5,549 bases of DNA from NCBI GenBank assembly GCA_003552885.1, contig PUPA01000143.1:1-5549 (forward strand). Reading direction: 5' to 3'. Made by a program: the position numbers and the translations under genes. The DNA comes from Natrialbaceae archaeon (GTDB lineage Archaea; Halobacteriota; Halobacteria; Halobacteriales; Natrialbaceae). Position 1 is the stretch's first letter. Every line of letters begins with the position of its first letter. The notes below the pieces were generated by a model. The model ran no database searches. It worked only from the letters and a program-made list of their open reading frames with translations, and had not been told where the DNA came from. This document shows, one piece after another, positions 1 through 4,872 of this stretch.

Positions 1-66
1 GAGGTCGGCGACGACGGGGCAGTTCGGCGGATCGGCGATCGACAGTCGCGCGCGGACTCCGGTCAT
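1..66 (-). CDS. N-terminal fragment of an unidentified protein (runs off left edge)
   Basis: Only the first 22 codons are in the window; the reading frame is open to base 1. The ATG is at 66-64 and the visible peptide begins MTGVRARLSIADPPNCPVV. The start is supported by a GATATATC element (91-98) whose centre lies about 28 bases upstream, the spacing expected for a leaderless haloarchaeal transcript; there is no Shine-Dalgarno site. The gene lies in the same direction as hmgB, 111 bases downstream of its stop, but seems to have its own promoter. A short N-terminus with an Asp-Pro and Cys-Pro-Val pattern is faintly reminiscent of some haloarchaeal helix-turn-helix regulators, but this is only an impression. 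The fragment is too short to assign a function. Confidence 0.55.
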   Translation of the reverse strand, partial: MTGVRARLSIADPPNCPVVADL

Positions 67-90
67 GGCCGACGCTAGCCGGGTGGCGTT

Positions 91-98
91 GATATATC
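91..98 (-). promoter_or_regulatory. TATA box for the left-edge minus-strand gene
   Basis: GATATATC is an AT-rich, palindromic octamer in very GC-rich surroundings. Its centre is about 28 bases upstream of the ATG at 66-64. This matches the archaeal TATA-to-start spacing at leaderless genes, where transcription begins at or next to the start codon. Because the element is a perfect palindrome its direction is set only by the gene it precedes. Inferred from sequence; no transcription data. Confidence 0.6.
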
Positions 99-130
99 CC
101 CGGCCCGATTCCCCCGGAGAGAGAACCGCA

Positions 131-190
131 CGAGGTCACCGGAGGGGTGGCTCACTCGACGTCGCCCGAAGGGTAGCTCACTCGACGTAG
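131..190. repeat. Decayed 26-bp tandem repeat over the hmgB stop codon
   Basis: Bases 131-164 and 157-190 match at 28 of 34 positions with a 26-bp offset. The best core is 145-164 against 171-190, with 18 of 20 identical, including the exact 13-mer GCTCACTCGACGT at 150-162 and 176-188. The right-hand copy contains the last two sense codons and the TGA of hmgB; the left-hand copy lies just beyond the stop in the 3' untranslated region. It looks like an old local duplication of the gene's 3' end. No T-rich archaeal terminator accompanies it. Confidence 0.65.
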
Positions 191-1515
191 CGATACTTGC
201 GCTCGCCCATCGGCCCCCAGCCGTCGAAGACGAACTCCCCGTCGGGAGCCGTCAGGGGTTCGACGTCGACGTCGGTCTCGTGGTTGTGGACGTCGTGGAT
301 CTCCTCGTACTCGGCCCACTCGAGGTCGTACCGGCTCTCGAGCTGGTCGGCGACGTCGAGGGCCGCGACCTCCTCGGCCCAGCCGTCGGCGACGGTCTCG
401 ACGTGGATCTCCGCCTGGGCGCCGCTGCCGTAGGAGCCGACCAGAAGCTTCTCGCCGGCGAGGTCGCGACCGTTCTCGAGGGCGTGGTTCAGCGCGCTGA
501 TTCGGGCGACGTGGACCGAGCCCGTATACCAGTTGCCGACCTCCCTGGAGATCTCGATGGTGGGCTCGATCGTCTCGACGTACCACTCCCGGTAGCGGTC
601 GGTGCCTTTCAGCCCGTCCATGTACTCCCGGATGGCCTCGGTGAACGTCTCGTCGTCGTCGAACCCCTCCCGGCGGGGCTGGCGGCCGATCTCGTCGGCG
701 AGTTCGTCCTCGATCGACGTGTCGCGGGTGACGTGGCGGTAGGCGAGCAACGCGGCCTTCCGGACCATCCCGGGGAACGGGGTGTGGAAGGGCGCGTAGG
801 TGAAGTCGTCGGGGTGGACCCGGCCGGCGACGCTCTGGTAGTCGACCAGCGCCTCGCGCATGCGGGCGAGGTACACCTGCACCGACCGTTTGCCGTCGAC
901 GCTCGGGAACTGCTGGTTGGGTTTCAGAAAGTCCGTCTCGTCGGCCGAGCCGTACCCCTGCTCGGTCGAGAGCGCCACGAGGTCTGGGTCCTCGTCGATG
1001 TACATCGCGACGGCCCCGGCACCCTGGGTCGCTTCGCCGGCGTCCCCGCGCGCGTAGAGAGCCGTGTCGGTCGCGATCACGAGCGCGCCCCGACCCCGGT
1101 TGCGGCCGGCGCGGATCCAGTTGTACGCGTCGTCGACACACTGGGTGCCGGAGACGCAGGCGAACTTCCGTTCGCCCTTGTTCGCGTGGCCGAACTCGCC
1201 GTCGAACACCTGCTCGAGACAGCCCGCGACGTACGTCGAGACGGGTTTGGAGTTGTCGAAGGAGCTCTCGGTCGCGACGTCGATCCGGCCGACGTCGTCG
1301 GGTTCGAGTCCCTTCCGGTCCATCAGCCGGTAGGAGGCGTTGGCGGCCATCGTGACGATGTCCTCGTAGCTGTCGGGGAAGGAACTCCCCGTCAGGCCGA
1401 GCCCCTTCGTATACTTCTCTGGGTCCTCGCCTTTCTGTGGGGCGAACGTGCCCGGAAGGTCGAGTTTGAGCTTTCCGGTCCGAAACTCGATCGCGTCGAT
1501 GCCGACGGTGCTCAT
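178..1515 (-). CDS. hmgB: Hydroxymethylglutaryl-CoA synthase
   Basis: This 445-residue protein condenses acetyl-CoA with acetoacetyl-CoA to HMG-CoA, the cytoplasmic step before HMG-CoA reductase in the mevalonate pathway that feeds archaeal isoprenoid ether lipids. It has the thiolase-fold layout of the family: the general-base Glu in ATESSFDNSK (E83), the nucleophilic Cys in KFACVSGTQ (C120), the catalytic His in FHTPFPGM (H244) followed by VRKA, GNWYTGS near 327-333, and the GSYGSG loop at 360-365. The length is normal for haloarchaeal enzymes and nothing essential is missing. The start is the ATG at 1515-1513, giving the family-like opening MSTVGIDAIE; a CCATATGG element about 25 bases upstream supports a leaderless start. 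The same frame stays open far upstream (to 3354), but that part is antisense to other genes and is not coding. It is transcribed divergently from the small gene at 1768. Confidence 0.97.
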   Translation of the reverse strand: MSTVGIDAIEFRTGKLKLDLPGTFAPQKGEDPEKYTKGLGLTGSSFPDSYEDIVTMAANASYRLMDRKGLEPDDVGRIDVATESSFDNSKPVSTYVAGCLEQVFDGEFGHANKGERKFACVSGTQCVDDAYNWIRAGRNRGRGALVIATDTALYARGDAGEATQGAGAVAMYIDEDPDLVALSTEQGYGSADETDFLKPNQQFPSVDGKRSVQVYLARMREALVDYQSVAGRVHPDDFTYAPFHTPFPGMVRKAALLAYRHVTRDTSIEDELADEIGRQPRREGFDDDETFTEAIREYMDGLKGTDRYREWYVETIEPTIEISREVGNWYTGSVHVARISALNHALENGRDLAGEKLLVGSYGSGAQAEIHVETVADGWAEEVAALDVADQLESRYDLEWAEYEEIHDVHNHETDVDVEPLTAPDGEFVFDGWGPMGERKYRYVE

Positions 1516-1523
1516 ACCTCCGC

Positions 1524-1577
1524 GTTCGACGAGCGACCATATGGAACTGTCGATCTCTGCTACGACGAACGTCGAAC
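1524..1577. repeat. Inverted repeat flanking the hmgB core promoter
   Basis: GTTCGACG at 1524-1531 and its exact reverse complement CGTCGAAC at 1570-1577 bracket the hmgB TATA element, with 38 bases between the arms. A smaller palindrome, CGACGAACGTCG (1563-1574), overlaps the distal arm. The pair could be an operator with two half-sites, but GTCGA-type words are very common in haloarchaeal DNA, so chance is a real alternative. Confidence 0.3.
1537..1544 (-). promoter_or_regulatory. Probable TATA element of hmgB
   Basis: CCATATGG is the only AT-rich island directly upstream of hmgB and is centred about 25 bases before its ATG, placing the transcription start at or next to the start codon. 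GGAGGT (minus strand, 1521-1516) abuts the ATG with no spacer. That is too close for a working Shine-Dalgarno pairing, so it does not argue for a leadered transcript. The TATA match is imperfect, so confidence is moderate. Confidence 0.5.
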
Positions 1578-1623
1578 TCGCGTCGGGCCGGGGGTCCCGT
1601 TGGACCGACTGCCACTCGCTCTG

Positions 1624-1649
1624 GAGGACCGAACTCGGAGGGGGTCCTC
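1624..1649. repeat. 7-bp perfect inverted repeat in the hmgB / small-gene divergent region
   Basis: GAGGACC (1624-1630) and GGTCCTC (1643-1649) form a perfect 7-bp inverted repeat around a 12-base loop. It lies 109 bases upstream of the hmgB start and 118 bases upstream of the divergent small gene, so it could be a shared regulatory site. No T-run follows it on either strand, so it is not a convincing terminator. Confidence 0.3.
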
Positions 1650-1687
1650 GAGAGGCGAGAGGTTCCTGACGTCTCCGTGGTGAACCC

Positions 1688-1742
1688 ATCGTCCCCCGTC
1701 GTGGCGTTTCGATCGTCCCCGGGCGTTCGCCCCGTGGCGTTT
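1688..1742 (+). repeat. Duplicated A-B module ahead of the small acidic gene
   Basis: Two words occur twice in the same order: ATCGTCCCC at 1688-1696 and 1712-1720, and CGTGGCGTTT at 1700-1709 and 1733-1742. In the second copy the words are separated by GGGCGTTCGCCC, itself nearly palindromic, where the first copy has CGT. The second CGTGGCGTTT overlaps the TATA-like box of the downstream gene, so the module may be a duplicated core promoter or a repeated regulator site. It is short and may partly reflect base composition. Confidence 0.4.
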
Positions 1743-1745
1743 TGA
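1739..1745 (+). promoter_or_regulatory. Weak TATA-like box of the small acidic gene
   Basis: GTTTTGA is centred 26 bases before the ATG at 1768, the spacing expected for a leaderless haloarchaeal transcript. It is less AT-rich than the elements ahead of pyrE and the RecJ-like gene, so the promoter may be weak or may depend on an activator. No Shine-Dalgarno-like sequence lies before the ATG, which agrees with leaderless initiation. Confidence 0.45.
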
Positions 1746-1767
1746 CCGTGGCCCTCGTAGCTGACCC

Positions 1768-2031
1768 ATGCTCGCACTCGAGATCGAGGAGTTCATGATC
1801 GAGCTGAAAGAGGGGGCGATCGCGAACGTCGGGCCGACGAACAAGGCCGCGAGGGCGAAGCTGTTCGACGTCGAGACCGCGAAAGCCAGGGAGTTCGGCG
1901 ACAAACGCGTCAAGCTCGTCTTCGAGGACGACGAGGGAAACGAGGTTCAGGTGGCGCTTTTCCCCGGCGACGTCCGGAAGATCGTCCGGGACGTCGAGGC
2001 TCTGGAGGACGACTCGCCGGTTTTCGAGTGA
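1768..2031 (+). CDS. Small acidic protein of unknown function
   Basis: An 87-residue protein that I cannot assign to a named family. It opens MLALEIEEFMIELKEGAIAN, likely an amphipathic helix, followed by VGPTNKAARAKLFDVETAKA. A probable beta-hairpin comes next: KRVKLVFEDDEGNEVQVALF at about 46-65, two strands around the turn EDDEGNE. A short helix (VRKIVRDVEALEDD) and an acidic tail finish it. It is very rich in Asp and Glu, with no Cys, no signal peptide and no membrane segment, so a soluble cytoplasmic salt-adapted protein is expected. The ATG at 1768 is preferred over Met-10 (1795) because a TATA-like box sits 26 bases upstream. It is divergent from hmgB and followed by a gene with its own promoter, so it is probably monocistronic. 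Codon use looks native; it reads as a real gene, not a shadow. Confidence 0.85.
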   Translation: MLALEIEEFMIELKEGAIANVGPTNKAARAKLFDVETAKAREFGDKRVKLVFEDDEGNEVQVALFPGDVRKIVRDVEALEDDSPVFE

Positions 2032-2061
2032 GCCGACCGGGTACACGGACGACCGACGGGG

Positions 2062-2121
2062 TCTCCCGGGCGATCGGTGGAGCCCCCTCGGGCGGTCGGC
2101 TGGATCTCCCGAGGTGGAGCC
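2062..2121. repeat. Degenerate direct repeats upstream of the RecJ-like gene
   Basis: TCTCCCG followed by GGTGGAGCC occurs twice: 2062-2084 with 7 bases between the words, and 2105-2121 with 1 base between them. Between these lies a related stretch in which CGGGCGATCGGTGGA (from 2067) recurs approximately as CGGGCGGTCGGCTGGA (from 2089). This fills most of the 156-bp gap before the gene at 2188. It may be decayed tandem duplication; no function is apparent. Confidence 0.35.
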
Positions 2122-2156
2122 ACGGCGGGTGAGACGGCGGGCGCAATCCGACAACA

Positions 2157-2164
2157 GTTTTAGG
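2157..2164 (+). promoter_or_regulatory. TATA box of the RecJ-like gene
   Basis: GTTTTAGG is centred about 27 bases before the ATG at 2188, with purine/A-rich ACAACA just upstream as a possible BRE. The spacing fits leaderless transcription and also decides the start: it selects the ATG at 2188 (MGNCIIC...) over an in-frame TTG at 2179. Confidence 0.65.
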
Positions 2165-2187
2165 CCGAACCCGTTTGATTGGGGTAT

Positions 2188-4215
2188 ATGGGTAACTGTA
2201 TCATCTGTGGCAAGCCCGTCGACGGGCTCGTCTGTGAGAGCCACGAGGAGGACGTCGCCTTCGAGTTCGAGGGCACCTCCCCCTCCCAGCTCACCCCCGG
2301 CCGGTTCTACCGGGGGAGCGTCGACGGCTACGCCGACTTCGGCGTCTTCGTCGACGTGGGCGATCACGTCACGGGGTTGTTGCACCGAAGCGAGCTGGAC
2401 CGACGCCTGGAGAGCCTCGAGTGGGAACCCGGCGACGCCGTCTACGTGCAAGTGCTCGACGTCCGGGACAACGGCAACGTCGATCTGGGCTGGTCGATCC
2501 GCCAGTCCGCCCGGGAGTTCCGCGGCGAGCTGGTAGACGCGCCCGACGGCGAACGCCTCCCGGACGGCGAGGAGGACGGCTCCGTCGACGTCGGGACGCC
2601 TTCGGCCGGCGGGTCGACGGCCGGCGGCGGGCAGGCCGTCGCCGAGGCGACGACGAACGAGACGGTGGCGGCCACCCCGACGATGGAGGTCGAAGAGCCC
2701 GACACTCCGCTGAAACGGACGACGATCGGCTCGCTGGCCGATCAGGTCGGCTCGATCGTCCGGCTCGAAGGCGAGGTCATCGGCGTGCGCCAGACCAGCG
2801 GACCGACCGTGTTCGAGCTGAGCGACGAGAGCGCGACCGTCGAGTGTGCCGCGTTCGAGGAGGCCGGCGTCCGGGCGTACCCGGCCGTCGACGTCGGCGA
2901 CGTCGTCGCCCTCGAGGGCGAGGTCGAACGCCACCACGGCTCCATCCAGGTCGAGACCGAACGCATAGAGCGCCTCGAAGGTGAGGGCCTCGAGGCCGTC
3001 GAGTCGCGGCTCGCCGAGGCCGTCGAGGACGAGGCCCGGCCGGCCGACGTCGAGCCGCTGGCCGACCACGACGCCGTCCTCGCCCTCGAGGAGGAGCTGC
3101 TCGAGGCGGCGACCGCGATCCGCCGGGCGGTCGTCGAGGCACGACCGATCGTGATCCGCCACGCCGCCACCGCCGACGGCTACGTCGCCGGCGCGGCGGT
3201 CGAGCGGGCCGTCCTGCCGCTGGTCCGGGAGAAACACACCCGCGACGACGCCGAGTACCACTACGTCGAGCGTCGGCCCCTCGAGGGACGGATCTACGAC
3301 ATGGACGCGGCGACCGACGACGTCACCGACATGCTCGAGGCCCGCGACCGCCACGGCGAGGGGCTACCCCTGTTCGTGCTGGTCGGCACCGGCTCGACCG
3401 CCGAATCCGTCGACGCCTACGAACTGCTCGACGTGTACGGCGCCGACCGGCTGGTGATCGACGACACGCCGGCCGACGGGGCGGTCGCCGACGCGGTCTC
3501 GGTCGTCGTCACGCCGACGGAGCCCGACGCGACGGTGACGGCGACGGCGCTTTCGGCGAACGTCGCGGCCCACGTCAACGCCGACGTCCGCGGGGAGCTC
3601 GCCCACCTGCCCGCGATCAGCTACTGGGAGGGAGCGCCCGAGGAGTACGTCGACCTCGCCGCCGAGGCGGGCTACGACGAAACCGCGGTCTCAGAGCGCC
3701 GTGAGGCCGTCGCCCTCGAGGCGTACTACCAGTCGTACAAGGACAAACGCGAGCTCGTCGCCGACCTGCTCTTCGGCGACGGCGAGGGCGCAGAGGGCGA
3801 CCTCGCGGCCCACGTCTCCGGGCAGTTCCGGGCGAAACTCGACGCCGAGATCGAGACCGCCCGGCTGAACGCCGAGCGTCTCGAGGCCGACGGCGTGGCC
3901 GTCCTCGCTCTCGACACGGCCGCGTTCACCCACCGGTTCGACTTCCCCTCGACCGGGCTGTTGCTCGACGAGCTGTTCCGCCGCGAGCGCGAGGAGGGGC
4001 CGTTCGTCCTCCTGGGCCTCGACGAGGACGAGCTCCACCTGCGGGCGACCCCCGACGTCGACGTCCGCGAACTCGGCGGGCTGGTCGACGGGGCGACGGC
4101 CGACGCGGGCGTGCGGGCCGTCGGCGGCCGGGACGGCCACCTCGAATTTCTCGTCGGCGAGCGGGCGGCGGTCCGGGAGGCCGCCCTCGAGGCCGTCGGC
4201 GAGCTGCTCGGCTGA
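2188..4215 (+). CDS. RecJ/DHH-like protein with zinc motif, S1 and OB domains; catalytic residues degenerate
   Basis: A 675-residue haloarchaeal-type multidomain protein. Order: a Cys/His zinc motif, C4-x2-C7-x8-C16-x2-H19; an S1 RNA/DNA-binding domain (about 35-107, with YADFGVFVDVGDHVTGLLH); a Gly/Ala/Thr-rich linker (about 115-175); an OB-fold (about 179-262); an acidic helical spacer; a DHH-like domain (about 318-480); and a DHHA1-like C-terminus (about 550-675) with a GGRDGH remnant (646-651). In active DHH phosphoesterases the metal site needs HxDxDG, DxG and DHH. Here the equivalents read ATADG at 327-331 (preceded by RHA), GTG at 400-402 and DDT at 425-427, so only a few ligands remain. 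Nuclease activity is therefore doubtful; a nucleic-acid-binding or scaffold role, like Cdc45/RecJ-family partners of GINS, is possible but inferred. The start is ATG 2188, chosen from TATA spacing. It has its own promoter; pyrE follows 107 bases later, also with its own promoter. The family assignment is firm, the biological role is not. Confidence 0.85.
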   Translation: MGNCIICGKPVDGLVCESHEEDVAFEFEGTSPSQLTPGRFYRGSVDGYADFGVFVDVGDHVTGLLHRSELDRRLESLEWEPGDAVYVQVLDVRDNGNVDLGWSIRQSAREFRGELVDAPDGERLPDGEEDGSVDVGTPSAGGSTAGGGQAVAEATTNETVAATPTMEVEEPDTPLKRTTIGSLADQVGSIVRLEGEVIGVRQTSGPTVFELSDESATVECAAFEEAGVRAYPAVDVGDVVALEGEVERHHGSIQVETERIERLEGEGLEAVESRLAEAVEDEARPADVEPLADHDAVLALEEELLEAATAIRRAVVEARPIVIRHAATADGYVAGAAVERAVLPLVREKHTRDDAEYHYVERRPLEGRIYDMDAATDDVTDMLEARDRHGEGLPLFVLVGTGSTAESVDAYELLDVYGADRLVIDDTPADGAVADAVSVVVTPTEPDATVTATALSANVAAHVNADVRGELAHLPAISYWEGAPEEYVDLAAEAGYDETAVSERREAVALEAYYQSYKDKRELVADLLFGDGEGAEGDLAAHVSGQFRAKLDAEIETARLNAERLEADGVAVLALDTAAFTHRFDFPSTGLLLDELFRREREEGPFVLLGLDEDELHLRATPDVDVRELGGLVDGATADAGVRAVGGRDGHLEFLVGERAAVREAALEAVGELLG

Positions 4216-4289
4216 GGCGAACTGCCCGACCGGGACGGGCCGCTCGAACCGGTGGACCGGACACGGGCAACGATGGTCACGAAGCGGCG

Positions 4290-4296
4290 TTTTTAA
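4290..4296 (+). promoter_or_regulatory. TATA box of pyrE
   Basis: TTTTTAA is the clearest TATA element in the window, centred 30 bases before the pyrE ATG and preceded by GAAGCGGCG, a plausible BRE region (4281-4289). Transcription would begin within about 0-4 bases of the ATG, giving a leaderless or nearly leaderless mRNA. It shows that pyrE can be transcribed independently of the upstream RecJ-like gene. Confidence 0.75.
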
Positions 4297-4322
4297 GCCG
4301 ATCCGCCGCGGCGTGAGAGTCG

Positions 4323-4847
4323 ATGGCGAACCAGGGGCTCATCGACGCGCTGCGGGCGGCCGAGGCCGTCCGGTTCGGCGAGTTCGAACTCTCCCACGGC
4401 GGCACGAGCGAGTACTACGTCGACAAGTACCTCTTCGAGACCGATCCGCGCTGTCTGGAGCTGATAGCGGAAGCGTTCGCCGACCGGGTCGACGGCCGGA
4501 AAGTCGCCGGCGTCGCGCTGGGTGCGGTGCCGCTCGCCGCGGCGACGAGCGTGGTCGGCGGCGTCCCCTACGTGATCGCACGCAAGCGACGCAAGGAGTA
4601 CGGGACGGGGAACCTGATCGAGGGCCGACTCGAGGACGGCGAGGAGGTCGTCGTGCTGGAGGACATCGTGACGACGGGGACGAGCCTGGTCGAGGCGGTC
4701 GAATCCCTGCGGGAGGCCGGCGCGACCGTCGAGCGCGCGCTCGTCGTCGTCGACCGCGAGGAGGGCGGTCGGGAGAACGTCGAGGCCGCCGGCGTCGAGA
4801 TGGAGGCGCTCGTCACCGCGAGCGAGCTGCTGGCCGATCGTAGCTGA
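4323..4847 (+). CDS. pyrE: Orotate phosphoribosyltransferase
   Basis: This 174-residue enzyme transfers phosphoribose from PRPP to orotate to make orotidine 5'-phosphate, the fifth step of de novo UMP synthesis, in the cytoplasm. Visible family features are the orotate/PRPP-loop region HGGTSEYYVDKY (25-36, with K35), the basic catalytic-loop segment ARKRRKEYG (86-94), and the PRPP-binding signature VVVLEDIVTTGTS (109-121) with the paired acidic residues E113-D114. The size is that of compact archaeal PyrE proteins and no key residue is missing. The ATG at 4323 is supported by a strong TATA box 30 bases upstream. The gene is probably transcribed alone and converges with the aldolase-family gene, leaving 25 bases between the two stops. 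Haloferax volcanii has two pyrE-like genes, and the one used as the uracil-selection marker is called pyrE2. The sequence resembles that functional type, but I give only the family symbol. Confidence 0.96.
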   Translation: MANQGLIDALRAAEAVRFGEFELSHGGTSEYYVDKYLFETDPRCLELIAEAFADRVDGRKVAGVALGAVPLAAATSVVGGVPYVIARKRRKEYGTGNLIEGRLEDGEEVVVLEDIVTTGTSLVEAVESLREAGATVERALVVVDREEGGRENVEAAGVEMEALVTASELLADRS

Positions 4848-4872
4848 CGGAGGTAGCCACCCGTGTACCGGC

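Noticed and set aside
65..190. A 41-codon plus-strand open frame starting at the ATG at 65.
   Set aside because: It overlaps the promoter of the left-edge gene and the end of hmgB, has no promoter of its own at the expected distance and no recognisable sequence.
280..1683. A 467-codon plus-strand open frame opposite hmgB.
   Set aside because: It is the antisense shadow of hmgB; such long mirror frames are common when third codon positions are nearly all G or C. It has no recognisable domain and no promoter.
152..1777. A 541-codon minus-strand frame overlapping hmgB in another phase.
   Set aside because: The product is almost entirely Arg, Gly, Pro and Asp, typical of an out-of-phase reading of a GC-rich gene, and hmgB in the other phase has clear homology motifs.
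2012..2029. ACTCG/CGAGT hairpin with an 8-base loop at the stop of the small acidic gene, considered as a terminator.
   Set aside because: The stem is only 5 bp, it overlaps the stop codon, and no T-run follows. Such short repeats are expected by chance in this composition.
2179..2187. Upstream TTG start for the RecJ-like protein.
   Set aside because: ATG at 2188 places the zinc motif right at the N-terminus and lies 27 bases from the TATA box, as expected for a leaderless transcript; the TTG would be too close to that box.
178..3354. A 1058-codon open frame on the minus strand that would extend HMG-CoA synthase N-terminally.
   Set aside because: The extension runs antisense through the small acidic gene and the RecJ-like gene and its sequence is low-complexity antisense of GC-rich codons. 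HMG-CoA synthase has its family-like start at 1515 with a promoter just upstream.
3691..4280. Several 110-184-codon minus-strand frames opposite the 3' half of the RecJ-like gene.
   Set aside because: They are mutually overlapping antisense shadows with biased Arg/Ser/Pro or Val/Glu/Gly content and no promoters.
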